A stretch of 49,215 nucleotides of DNA from assembly GCA_029098165.1 (NCBI GenBank), contig JAQXNU010000224.1, forward strand, positions 1 to 49,215, in the 5' to 3' direction. The position numbers and the translations under genes were made by a program. The notes below the pieces were generated by a model. It was not told the DNA's origin. It was given only the letters and a program-made list of their open reading frames with translations, and did no database searches. Below, in pieces: positions 34,768 to 44,301 of this stretch. Source of the stretch: Clostridiales bacterium. Its GTDB lineage: Bacteria; Bacillota; Clostridia; Lachnospirales; Lachnospiraceae. The first letter of the stretch is position 1. Each line of letters starts with the position of its first letter.

Positions 34768-35309
34768 TTATCTCATTGCTGTCCACATATCATAAGCATC
34801 TGAGACAAATTTATCACAATCCTCAAAGTAGTATTGATTACAACCATAATAGATATCAGGATCAAATACAATACATAGCGTCTGCCACCAGATTCAAACT
34901 CAAAATTGCCCTTAACACACCTTGTGATGGTTCCTCTATTCGCATGTTTACTAATACCACCAAAACCAGTATCATACTTACGTTCCCATGCTGGAAACGT
35001 CTCAATAAATTGACTTATTTTATTGTCTATATCATCTACATTTTCCAGTGCTTCTTTCGAAAACATTGCCTATAAGGCAACATTATCCTTATGGTCTACT
35101 GCTTCTAAAATCTGAACAAGAACACGCAAACAGTCTTGGTCTTCTGGTCTACGGTATTCAATGTCATGATTTAAATAATCTGACTCTAAAAGCGGATCAT
35201 GATTCTTCTTAAGTAAGCACCCAGTCAGGCATCCAATTAGTACAATTCCGAATGTAAGTAAAAAGTACCTCTTTATTAGCTCAGAAAAATGCTTTAAAAC
35301 AATCTTCAT
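34768..35309 (-). pseudogene. Lipoprotein gene with amber stop and frameshift
   Basis: The frame begins with a lipoprotein signal (lipobox LTGC) and runs to TAG (35070-35072) in 'HKDNVAL*AMFSKEALENV', where a Lys codon AAG would fit. The same frame continues ('IETFPAWERKYDTGFGG') to about 34890. A single shift there restores a coherent end: 'LCIVFDPDIYYGCNQYYF' and 'DAYDMWTAMR'. Two small changes would restore a protein of about 178 residues. It resembles clostridial DUF5104-like lipoproteins in its 'ALKxxFSKxAL' part, but this is tentative. Confidence 0.65.
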
Positions 35310-35381
35310 ATTCCTTATTCCTCTATAGATAAATATCTACTTCGTTCCGAATTCATAACTTAACATATGTAACTAAAATTA

Positions 35382-37004
35382 CTAAAAATCCCAATAACGA
35401 AATTCTATCTTTTGACCTTTTGGAAGTTTCACTTTGCTTTTACTCATTTTCTTGCATCTACTAACATATGCATCTTTTAGTTTTTTATTTTTACTTAAGT
35501 CGATCGAAGTAATATGATGTGAGTAAATAATCCCAAAGGATTCTAGATTGGAATACTTATATAAATCCAAAGTTGTATTTGTAATGGAATCTGCAGACAA
35601 ACGTTTCAAATTTGGGGCGGAACTTGGTAGAATTACTTTCGCATCACAGTTACCCAAATTAATTTGCAATTCCTCTAATGCATTACATTTTGACAGATTG
35701 ACAGAATCCATCTTGGAAACAGTATGATCCTCAGATGCATCTCCATAATAAGTAGATAGCGCCAACGATTTCACTTCCGGCATATCTACCACTAATTTAT
35801 TCGTATTCGGACATATACGAACGTTTTCTATTTTTGTACCTTTAGGTATTCTTATTTTAGTTCCAGTATAATTACGCAAAGAAAGTGACCATAAGTTGTT
35901 CAACTTCTCGATTCCTGTAAGATCAGCTACCGGTTCTTGAATCTCTATATCTGTAATGAAATATAGCTCACCAGATGATAGCCATCCATCCCCATTTAAA
36001 TCGTAAGGATATAGGTATCGATACAAACTTGGGAAATTCGTAGCATTTATCTGAACAATTGGCTCTTTTTCAAAACCATCCCCTTGATAATCAGAACTCA
36101 AGTAATTGTAGATGGAATCTCCCTCATCCGTTCTTATCGTCCGATAAACGGATTCATAGTCCGAATGGCTACTTACTTTTTCCTCCATATAGTAGATGGA
36201 GTAAGAACAAGCTGACATCGCACTCATCGGATCACAAGATTGCATAATACATTTTAAATCCCCAGTCGTACTACAATTTGGATATTTTTTGCGCAATTCA
36301 TAGATCAAATCTACAGTAGAGGGTATATCATTTCCAAATGCACCATTTGTTGCATAGTAACAGAATGCTTTTTCCCCTTTCACGTAGATCTTATTAATCT
36401 CATATTTTCCAAGCTTTTTCTTAATCTGTTCTACTGTATATTCCGATGAATTCCCCTTATTATCAACAGTAATCTTACAGCTATAAGTTTTTCCATTGGT
36501 GTCGGTACAAGTCAATATCGCAGTTCCCTTCGCCTTTGCTGTCACTTTTCCGCTTTTGGAAACGGTCGCAACGGATGTCTTGGATGATTTCCAGCTCTTG
36601 ACTTTAGCTCCGTAAAGCTTAATTGTTTGAGTAGCTCCCTTGTACATAAATGACTGTTTCTTGCTTAATTCTGGAGCCTTAACAACAAGCTTACATACAT
36701 ATACTTCATCTTCGGATACTTTTGCAACAATATTGGCATATCCATCTCTTTTTGCCACCACTTCACCTGTATTTGATACAGTTGCTACTTCAGGATGATT
36801 GGATACCCACTCTGTTGCATGTGCTCCCGTCAATTTTAGCTTAAACTTTTCTCCTGTATGTACACTCTTTTGACCGAAACTAAGTTTTCCCATCGGCATG
36901 TTTTCTTGGATTCTTACCGACTCTGCATATGCAAATCCCGGCACCTCTTTAACCGAAAGTGCTAACGCTAGTAATACTACAATAGCAATTTTTCTTCTCT
37001 TCAT
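35382..37004 (-). CDS. Secreted BIG2-domain surface protein with LRR-like C-terminus
   Basis: The 540-residue protein has a signal peptide (cleavage likely after 'GFAYA'). Two bacterial Ig-like (BIG2) domains follow (about 38-108 and 112-182), each with the 'W-S-S-N/K-x-x-V-A-T-V-S-x-x-G-x-V-x-A' pattern ('EVATVSNTGEVVAKRDGYA', 'SVATVSKSGKVTAKAKGTA'). An unassigned Cys-containing middle part, a dockerin/EF-hand-like calcium loop DLNGDGWLSSGE near 335-346 and leucine-rich-repeat-like strands to the C-terminus ('LEELQINLGNC', 'NLESFGIIYSHHITSIDLS') follow. No sortase motif is present. It is probably an exported adhesion or recognition protein. The start at 'MKRRKIAI' has AAGGAGG eight bases upstream; a longer frame lacks one. 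Confidence 0.85.
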   Translation of the reverse strand: MKRRKIAIVVLLALALSVKEVPGFAYAESVRIQENMPMGKLSFGQKSVHTGEKFKLKLTGAHATEWVSNHPEVATVSNTGEVVAKRDGYANIVAKVSEDEVYVCKLVVKAPELSKKQSFMYKGATQTIKLYGAKVKSWKSSKTSVATVSKSGKVTAKAKGTAILTCTDTNGKTYSCKITVDNKGNSSEYTVEQIKKKLGKYEINKIYVKGEKAFCYYATNGAFGNDIPSTVDLIYELRKKYPNCSTTGDLKCIMQSCDPMSAMSACSYSIYYMEEKVSSHSDYESVYRTIRTDEGDSIYNYLSSDYQGDGFEKEPIVQINATNFPSLYRYLYPYDLNGDGWLSSGELYFITDIEIQEPVADLTGIEKLNNLWSLSLRNYTGTKIRIPKGTKIENVRICPNTNKLVVDMPEVKSLALSTYYGDASEDHTVSKMDSVNLSKCNALEELQINLGNCDAKVILPSSAPNLKRLSADSITNTTLDLYKYSNLESFGIIYSHHITSIDLSKNKKLKDAYVSRCKKMSKSKVKLPKGQKIEFRYWDF

Positions 37005-37150
37005 GCTTCTTTCCTCCTTTGTCCGCAGGGACGGTTCTTTTGCCGCAAGTAACGTCCATTTAATACATATTATAGCATATTCATGTAAAATGAAAAGGAT
37101 ATTCAAAATTATGAGGTGTATCTGAGAGTTTTGTGAGAAGGTTTTATCTA

Positions 37151-37755
37151 TTATTCCTTAATGTTAGTCCCGCCCCATTCAACAACCGCGAATCCAGTAC
37201 GATCCCATGGTTGTAAAAACTGTTCTTTAATCATTTCATTACCATCTGCCTTTTGAAACACCATAAATACTCGTAACATAGAATCAGGTCGTGGAAAAAT
37301 ATGGATTGGATACTGATTGGTATACTCTTCTTAGGCAAAACTTGATGATGTTGTATTCATTCTTTACTAAAGTGGGAAGCCAATATGTAATGAAATCATT
37401 TTGTTCTCTGATATTAAGTCCAAGATAGGTAAGTTTTTCTTCTAAACATCGTTTCGTTACTTTCATTATATCCATTAATTACTTCAAGATGTAGACTCTG
37501 TACTTTAGCAACGAATTTATTGAAATCCCTCTTAGATATTGTATATACCTCCTTCATATCGGTATAATAGTTGACTCCATGATCCTCAAAAACAGTAAAC
37601 CTATCAATTTTTTCATAAAAACCTCCACTTTGAGCATAATGAATGGCAGTGATATTAGTTTCATGAAAAGTATTCGTACTAACAAACCCAATTCCTGAGA
37701 CGATAAAAAATAAACCTAATATTGATTTTATTATGTATCGATTCATTTTCTTCAT
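37151..37755 (-). pseudogene. Membrane-anchored protein gene broken by two frameshifts
   Basis: It begins with a membrane anchor ('YIIKSILGLFFIVSGIGFV') and reads on in frame to about residue 95. It shifts to 'LEEKLTYLGLNIREQ' and 'DFITYWLPTLVKNEYNIIKF', and shifts again to 'IFPRPDSMLRVFMVFQ' and 'GFAVVEWGGTNIKE'. The last two blocks are a module (W-L-P ... P-x-P-D-S-x-x-R-V-F-M-V ... G-F-x-V-V-E-W-G-G) that I recall from exported proteins of clostridia; its function is unknown to me. Confidence 0.6.
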
Positions 37756-37981
37756 TTTCTTCTCCCTTTACTTTACATTAACATCTCTTTTATAAGCTGC
37801 TAATTTAATCTTACATGAAATACCTTTTTTAACAATCCTTTCATCACAGTTTATTCCTTCGATTCACTAACAATAATATTACTTATTTAGTTCGGGTAAA
37901 AAGAATCAATAGAAAAAGGAGCTGTAAAAAACAGCAATAAGAGTAATCAGGATAAAGTCGTGGAATTTCTTTTTTAAAAGT

Positions 37982-38095
37982 TTAAAGTTCGGAATGAATA
38001 TAGTTACCAACGATAAACATAGGCGTTGCAAGAAACATCATAAATATACAAAGAATTGATTTCCCCTTATTTTCTTTCATATAATAAAATGCTGA
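37982..38095 (-). pseudogene. ABC permease N-terminal fragment
   Basis: The frame reads 'PFSAFYYMKENKGKSILCIF' and 'MMFLATPMFIVGNYIHSEL' and stops. This is the usual first membrane segment of FtsX/MacB-type permeases. It is joined directly to the truncated ATPase fragment, in another frame. Confidence 0.6.
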
Positions 38096-38504
38096 AAATG
38101 GTTTAATTCTCTTTCATTTAATCCAAGTTCCTTTAGATACCTTTTTGCATTCTCTACCGTCTCACGTTTATCGCCGATCGCCGCCACAATGACATTGTCC
38201 AAAGCACTCATATAAGGTACCAAATAATGCTTTTGAAATACAAACCCAAATTCATTTCTTCTGATCTGTTCTCTTTCCTTACTATTTAGTGTTGTAATCT
38301 CTTTTTCATTATAAGAAATACGTCCCTCTGTGGGAGCTTTTAACATCGACATCACTTACATTAAAGTACTTTTATCGCTTCCGGAAGGACCAACGATTCC
38401 GATTAAACCTGTGTCTGGTAATGTTAAATCAAACCCATTGAGCGCATACATCTTATCATCGGAATTCATATCGTATATCATGCTAACATTCTTTATTTCA
38501 ACAT
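38077..38504 (-). pseudogene. MacB/LolD-type ABC ATPase fragment
   Basis: The piece contains a Walker A with a changed residue (GPSGSDKST, where Gly is expected in place of Asp), a TAA in 'STLM*VMSML', and the Q-loop region 'FGFVFQKHYLVPYMSALDNV'. It ends after 'LKELGLNERELN' before the ABC signature and Walker B. The ATG (38502-38504) is out of frame by one base (ATGTTGAAATAAAG), so a lost T is likely. The domain cannot hydrolyse ATP. Confidence 0.8.
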
Positions 38505-38514
38505 TGTCGCCCCC

Positions 38515-38808
38515 CTATTCTTCAATTAAATCGATTGTTTTTATATTATTGATTGTAAATATGATCGGTAGTTGCAAAAAGCCTACAAGCGCCATAAATG
38601 CTGCAATGATTCTAAGTAAATGTTCAGGATACAAGTATTGGTATACAAGTCCTAAACCATCTAATACGGTGTTACCCATAAAGAATATAATGAAAATTGT
38701 AATTATCGTTCCTAAGAAGATACTACTTCCAAATATGATTCCGATTTCTATCATCATCATTCCATAGAAAAGAATTTTGAATTTCTCGTTTATGTTGAAG
38801 AAGAGCAC
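38515..38808 (-). pseudogene. Membrane protein (ABC permease) C-terminal fragment
   Basis: About 97 residues with three membrane helices ('GMMMIEIGIIFGSSIFLG', 'TIITIFIIFFMGNTVL', 'IIAAFMALVGFLQLPIIF') end just before the ATPase fragment. This order is usual for MacB-type permease then ATPase. The N-terminal part of the gene is missing. The 38809-39081 stretch has no gene. Confidence 0.5.
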
Positions 38809-38961
38809 GTGGAACAGATTAGGCCTAATTTACAAGTAATTATCCTGATACTCTCTAATTTACCCGTGTAACCATGCATATCTACCAAAACTAATTAAAT
38901 CAAATATGCAAGAATAACCTTATATTTACTTTTTTTACTGATATGAAGCAAACCTAAATAA

Positions 38962-39006
38962 TGCGGGTTCACTTAATAATTAGAAAAATCACTATGTGAA
39001 CCCGCA
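38962..39006. terminator. 11-bp stem-loop
   Basis: TGCGGGTTCAC pairs perfectly with GTGAACCCGCA around a 23-nt loop. It probably ends the methyltransferase remnant transcript on the minus strand, although no clear T run follows. Confidence 0.45.
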
Positions 39007-39081
39007 CTATTTACGCAACCATCCGTAACTTAGTTCGACAAAGCCTCTCAAACCAATATGACTCTCTTCAGTAATTTTATT

Positions 39082-39624
39082 TTATACAATGGATCCTTTT
39101 TTAAAATTCATTACATCTACTCTTTCTAACACATCCATTGTAATAATCTTCTTTTGTATATAATACAAGGTATGACACTTTTCCCAATGAACTCCTTTTG
39201 TTTTGCAAGTTCCAACAAATTCAAAACCATATTCAGAAAGTTCTGTAATAATCATTTTGGAAGTATAAGTTTTCGTTTTCCCTTCTCTATCTCGCCAGTT
39301 ACTTAGATGAACTGGTAAGATGGTTAAGCAACCATTTGGTTTCAAAACTCTCTTTGATTCTTCCAATAACATGTATTTTAATTTACCATCTCCACCGTGC
39401 ATAATATCATATAGAATTACTAAATCAAAGGAATCATCCTTAAATTCTGATAAATTGTACATTTCTTTCTCGATTAGCGTAATATTGGTTATATTTCGAT
39501 CGGATATCTTTTGTGAGACCTCTTTATTACATACAGGATTTCGATCCACTCCGATGATTTCACCTTCTGGAAAAGCATTTGCAGCTGCAAATAAATATTC
39601 TCCGAAACCATGACCGAAATCCAA
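39082..39624 (-). pseudogene. Class I SAM methyltransferase lacking its N-terminus
   Basis: The frame starts in motif I ('VLDFGHGFGEYLFAAA') and continues with 'IIGVDRNP', 'DDSFDLVILYDIMHG' and 'LLEESKRVLKPNGCLTILP', which are SAM-binding and catalytic-core motifs. No start codon with a binding site is present, and the frame reads back to a TGA at the end of the AraC-GyrI remnant. The 5' part, usually 20-40 residues with the N-terminal helix, is deleted. Substrate unknown. Confidence 0.65.
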
Positions 39625-39670
39625 AACTCTTGGAGCAAAACCTCCACTATGTTCTCTAAAATGGCAACAT

Positions 39671-41069
39671 CTATTTCACAGAGTACCAGCATTTGATATT
39701 ACCAGTTAGTTCCCATCCAATGTGCTCACATTCTTCTACCCATTGATTTTTTAAGAGTTCCTTTTTATTCTTTTTTCTCCATTTTTCCAGGAAAACCCAA
39801 GTCTGCCCTTCACTTTCCAAAGTAGCAGGAGCTACTGCATAGGGACCTCCATTCCACTCAGTAAGTAAACAATTCGCCTCATCTTCCTCTGACAATTGAA
39901 AATTATCTGGAACTGTAATCATGATTACACTAAATAGTACTTCCCGTTGTTCAAATCCTTGACTATACTGATAAATTTTACATTCTTTACTGTTCAAGGC
40001 CTGATTGTTTTGCCCATGACATTGCCCTATTCCAACAACGTCCACAAATCTCATCAAAATTTTGCGTACCTTCTTCTCGGAATACAACAACCTTTGAGGT
40101 TGGCATCACTTCTTCCGTAATCTGAGAAGAAAGATTATTCGGTGCGAGATCAACCGAAAAATAAAGATCCACTCCGCCAATATGATCATCATCTTCAGAG
40201 AAGCCAAGATGCTCCTCAAGATATTAATTACGGCCCCAAATGTACTTGCTTTCATCCATCCATTTCATAAATCGTTTCCAGGCAGCTATAATATTGTTTC
40301 CAATATCACCATCTTTTCCACGTTTTACAGACATAACAGCGTATTTACCACCACGAAGAACTTTTCTGTAAACTTTAGGGTATGTCTGATTCACCATGTT
40401 AACAGGAACATCCTCAAGTTTGTCATATAATTTCTCAGGAATGATGATGCAAAATTCATATCCATAAATCGTTGCACCTTCCTCAGGATCTGGATGATTG
40501 TAGCCAAACAAACGGTAAGCGGAATCATATAAGTCGATCTCATTCTTTATAAACCATTGTTTTATTTCCATAAAAGCGTGATTCTCTGGTTCTTCCCCAT
40601 AGTATGTAAAGCAAGCAACTTTCATATCTTCTAGGTTACGAATCACTTTAATGTCGGGGTATCTGTCAAAAAGTTCTTTGTCTTCATTCTCTAATAACTT
40701 TTCCATAAGATCTAACCTCTCAAATTTTACTATTTTATGCTGAGAGTTGTTATTTTTTACCTGAGACGGAAGAATACCGAATTGATTTTTAAAGGAACGC
40801 GTAAATCCATCTGCTGAATTATAATCATATTTGATTGCCGTATCAAGAACAGTCTGATGAGGATTCGTACACAGCTCCTCCAGGGCACAAGTTAATCGAC
40901 GTAAACGAATATACTCCTTTACGGTATAACCGCTGATCGATAGAAACATTCGATAGTAACCAGATAAACTCATATATGCTTCATCCGCGCACATTTGCAG
41001 AGGAATCTCTTCACAAAGATGCTCTTCTATAAAATCAATTGACTTATGAATTCTCTCGTAATAATTCAT
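39671..41069 (-). pseudogene. AraC-family regulator with GyrI-like effector domains, broken
   Basis: It begins intact with an AraC helix-turn-helix pair ('IHKSIDFIEEHLCEEIPLQ', 'DYNSADGFTRSFKNQFG') and a GyrI-like effector domain ('DMKVACFTYYGEEPENHAF', 'GYEFCIIIPEKLYD'). At 'SKYIWGRN' a TAA (40224-40226) interrupts; the same frame continues 'YLEEHLGFSEDDDHIGGVD', 'LAPNNLSSQITEEV'. After a shift near 40010 it ends in a second GyrI-like part ('KIYQYSQGFEQREV', 'PYAVAPATLESEG'). A CAA-to-TAA change would explain the stop. The AraC domain and first effector domain, 281 residues, are still expressible. Confidence 0.7.
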
Positions 41070-41270
41070 AACTGACTCCCTCTTTTTGTAATTCTCGAGA
41101 TTACATATTCATTATAACTTTTCCGAGAGGTTTTTCCCGACTTTTTTTCTAAATTTTCATCTCTGTTCTAACAATCAACTTTTTATTTTGCTATGTTAAC
41201 TTTCTCTTTATTAATTGACGTATCTGTAACGAAACTCTTCTGCAGGTTTCGTGTTTCTATCTTTCAGCAT

Positions 41271-41945
41271 TCACAATTTCATTCCATAGATGCCCATCTG
41301 CATGTAACTGTACCAAAATACATGAACCCTATGAAAACCTGTATTTTTTAACAAATCAGTATGTTGTTGCACGGTAATAGGAAAATAATTCACACCACAT
41401 CTTGCATTATGTAACCTTACCTCTTCGGCAGTTTTACCATGACTTTGCTGATACCTTCCCCACCGCAGTAATTCCATCGCCTTAATACTATCATCCTCGG
41501 GTATTACATTTTCAAAGGTAATATAAACTCCGCCGCTTTTTAAAGCACGATAAATGTTTTGGGTTGCAATTTCTCTCTCATTTTCTTTCATATAATGATG
41601 GGATTGAATTGCAGTGATGACATGAAAGGAATCCAAGTAAGTAATATCACAAGAAGTAGCACACTGATAGGTAATATGTGGATTTTTCAGTTTTGCTTTT
41701 GCCTGTTCTAACATTTTTTCTGATGGATCGACTAAAGTAAATGTAACATCCTTAAATCTCTGTAGTGCCAGTTCTTCTAGAGTGCCAGTTCCACATCCTA
41801 AATCCATCCATGTAAATTTTGAAAATCCACATTGTTCAATCACATCCATCGTTTGAGTATAAAACTCCTGTAAATAAGGTATCGTAGCATTTATCTTTTT
41901 GTCATATTCCTTAGCAGTTATTGGGGTTGTATTGTCATTTGTCAT
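41271..41945 (-). CDS. Class I SAM-dependent methyltransferase
   Basis: The 224-residue protein has motif I 'WMDLGCGTGTLEELAL', 'FTLVDPSEKMLEQA' and 'LDSFHVITAIQSHHYM', and 'YRALKSGGVYITFEN'. It is a complete stand-alone methyltransferase of the COG2226/ubiE-like type; the substrate is unknown. TTAGGAGG precedes the start. It lies 47 bp behind the isomerase-like gene in the same direction, so it is probably the last gene of that run. Confidence 0.88.
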   Translation of the reverse strand: MTNDNTTPITAKEYDKKINATIPYLQEFYTQTMDVIEQCGFSKFTWMDLGCGTGTLEELALQRFKDVTFTLVDPSEKMLEQAKAKLKNPHITYQCATSCDITYLDSFHVITAIQSHHYMKENEREIATQNIYRALKSGGVYITFENVIPEDDSIKAMELLRWGRYQQSHGKTAEEVRLHNARCGVNYFPITVQQHTDLLKNTGFHRVHVFWYSYMQMGIYGMKL

Positions 41946-41992
41946 AGATAATCCTCCTAAATACGGCTATTTTACTATGCAAATTTTTCAAG

Positions 41993-42802
41993 TTACTCTG
42001 TTCGCATACGATCAATTCTTTTTGCTTTTTCATAAGCTAAATCCAAGAACTGCTGAATGGAAAGACGTTCATAGTCCCAATTCATCGGTTCCAATGCTGT
42101 TGCACCTTTGTATCCAGTAAGAGATATCTTTTTCATAACCACGGACCAATCAATGTTCCCGTCAAATGGTAATTGATGTTGATTATGCGTTCCGCCATTA
42201 TCCTGTAAATGTAGTGCCATTAATCGATCACCATATCGTGCTAGCAAATCGATATTAGGTGCATAATTTATGTGATGGCAGCTATCATAACAGTATCCAA
42301 CATTTTTTGAGGGAAATGAACCTAATACAAAAGCCAAGTTCTTAATATTGTTTAGATTCTCAAAAGCTATTTTAATGCTATGATTCTCCGCTTCGGTAAT
42401 TATCCGATCCAGTCTTTCCATTCCGATCTTGTTGATTGGATACTTATCATCTGGTAGATGAATTACCATTGTAGGAATTTCATATTCATAACAATCACTA
42501 ACACATTGTAAATAAGTTTGGAACACAGAATCTCCATCTAAATTGTCGAAAGACAGACAGTTTTGTTCATGAACAGGTGTATGCATATTCTCTATGAGTA
42601 AACCTGCATCTGTTGCATATTGAACATCCTTCTGATATCCCATGCCTCTACCAAACTTATCGCTCCACCAAAGCATGACACAATCAAAGCCAGCATTTTT
42701 TATTAGTTGATACCTTTTCTCAAAGGATACATCATAACCTAATCCGTAACCAAAACAATCATAGATTCCAATCAAATCAACTACTCTCCTTTTTGTGTTC
42801 AT
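41993..42802 (-). CDS. Sugar phosphate isomerase/epimerase-like TIM-barrel protein
   Basis: The 269-residue protein is a xylose-isomerase-like (AP endonuclease family 2) barrel: 'NMHTPVHEQNCLSF', 'TMVIHLPDDKYP', 'IKIAFENLNNIKNL', 'VGYCYDSCHHINYA', 'LMALHLQDNGGTHNQHQLP' and 'GNIDW'. Metal ligands expected from E in 'FENL', D/H in 'CYDSCHH' and H in 'LHLQD' are visible. The substrate is unknown. The start is set at 'MNTKRR'; a TTG four codons before is possible. The serine hydrolase gene lies 45 bp upstream. Confidence 0.82.
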   Translation of the reverse strand: MNTKRRVVDLIGIYDCFGYGLGYDVSFEKRYQLIKNAGFDCVMLWWSDKFGRGMGYQKDVQYATDAGLLIENMHTPVHEQNCLSFDNLDGDSVFQTYLQCVSDCYEYEIPTMVIHLPDDKYPINKIGMERLDRIITEAENHSIKIAFENLNNIKNLAFVLGSFPSKNVGYCYDSCHHINYAPNIDLLARYGDRLMALHLQDNGGTHNQHQLPFDGNIDWSVVMKKISLTGYKGATALEPMNWDYERLSIQQFLDLAYEKAKRIDRMRTE

Positions 42803-42847
42803 TACCCATTCCAAACTGCTCAGTTTTGTCCGGTTAATTTTGCATAA

Positions 42848-44266
42848 CTACACTTTTCTACTGCGAACAAGCTTATATATTCTAATTATACCGGCTACAA
42901 ATAAAAATGTCGCACTGATTACGATAATCCACCAGAAATCACTGAAATATGATCTTACAACCCATAATGGTGTAGCAAAGAATAGTCTAGGCAATAACAG
43001 TAGAAACGTAGGTAACGCTATATGACCAACAACGATAAAAATCCATTGTAACAAGGATTTATGATTTGCTTTTTTCCATTTGATTGAGAGAAAAAGTAAT
43101 ATTGTACTAATGATAATGATTAAAAGATAAATCAAATCAATCCCTAGATGCTTGAACAGATAATCACTATGAGATACATTGTCGTATTCGTAACCACTAA
43201 TAATATTGAAAACATTGATCGGTACTTCATAGGTCAAGGGACTATTGACACATAATTGATCATCGATATTGTACATGATAGAAACTCCAATATTTTTACC
43301 TAGATCCAACATCATAAACGTAGAATAGTTTTCTACCCGTCCACCATGACGAAAATTACCATTTTCGCCCATCCATCCCATGCCGTAACGGGTCTTATGC
43401 CCCGTATTCTGCAAAATACTATCATAAAACATTTTCTTTATATTTTCTTTTGATAGGATTTGCTTACCATCCGAAGTTTTTCCACCATTCAAATACATCT
43501 GTAAATAGCACCCCATGTCTTTGGGTGAAGAAGCAATATAACCAGCCGGAACATGAAACCATGACTTTTCGGTTGGATAAACGGATTTTGAAGCGATTGG
43601 TATACCAAAGTAGTTGCGATAACCTGGAACCATCTCACTATTTTTTGCAACCTCTAAATCAGCAGTACTGTGATGCATTTCAATCGGATTCAATATATGT
43701 TCTTTTACATATTCAGCATAGGATTGTCCACTAACTGCTTCTACTATTTTCCCTAACAAATCATAATTAATATTGGCATACTGATACTCATTGTAGTGTT
43801 TTAAAACCTTCATTGTCTGATAATTTTGATATGTACCAAGTCCACTATTTTGATTTAGTAACTGTTTTACTGTAACAGGTTTTTCAAGCGAAACATCAGG
43901 TAAATACTTACTGATCTCATCTTCCAAATCAAGCATACCCTTTTCATATAGTTGCATTATGCAAAGTGCCGTAAATGACTTACTTTCCGACCCAATAAAA
44001 AACATCTGATCTCCACTTGTACAATCACCATATGTTTCTGCAAATAATTCTTCCTTGTAATTGACTACCGTAACAGCCATCCCTGGAATATGATAATATT
44101 TCTTTACTTCTTTAAGATAAGCATTGAGCTTCTCTTTCGTTTCTGAACTCAAATTGTTGGTAGCTGCATCCACTTTTTGTATGGATATTAGAGAAAACCA
44201 TAAGCAAAAACTTAACAAAATAACGATTCCTCTTACAGCTCTTCTATTAGATAAACGTACACTCAT
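42848..44266 (-). CDS. Membrane serine hydrolase (class C beta-lactamase/PBP4-like)
   Basis: The 472-residue protein has a signal or anchor helix (about 10-30) and the beta-lactamase-fold motifs S93-x-x-K96 ('SESKSF'), Y163-A-N165 and HGG at 307-309. Four C-terminal membrane helices follow (about 370-465). The class C-like family includes D,D-peptidases, esterases and lactamases; the type with C-terminal membrane helices is common in Firmicutes and of unknown function. The catalytic domain would face outside. Start is set at 'MSVRLS' with AGGAGA before it. It follows the helicase gene by 35 bp. Confidence 0.88.
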   Translation of the reverse strand: MSVRLSNRRAVRGIVILLSFCLWFSLISIQKVDAATNNLSSETKEKLNAYLKEVKKYYHIPGMAVTVVNYKEELFAETYGDCTSGDQMFFIGSESKSFTALCIMQLYEKGMLDLEDEISKYLPDVSLEKPVTVKQLLNQNSGLGTYQNYQTMKVLKHYNEYQYANINYDLLGKIVEAVSGQSYAEYVKEHILNPIEMHHSTADLEVAKNSEMVPGYRNYFGIPIASKSVYPTEKSWFHVPAGYIASSPKDMGCYLQMYLNGGKTSDGKQILSKENIKKMFYDSILQNTGHKTRYGMGWMGENGNFRHGGRVENYSTFMMLDLGKNIGVSIMYNIDDQLCVNSPLTYEVPINVFNIISGYEYDNVSHSDYLFKHLGIDLIYLLIIIISTILLFLSIKWKKANHKSLLQWIFIVVGHIALPTFLLLLPRLFFATPLWVVRSYFSDFWWIIVISATFLFVAGIIRIYKLVRSRKV

Positions 44267-44301
44267 TTCATCTTCTCCTATTTTCATTCGTATTTCACTA
44301 A

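Noticed and set aside
34768-35309. Recoding of TAG as an amino acid
   Set aside because: TAG, TAA and TGA all interrupt genes in this window, and intact genes end with all three, so a changed code is not supported.
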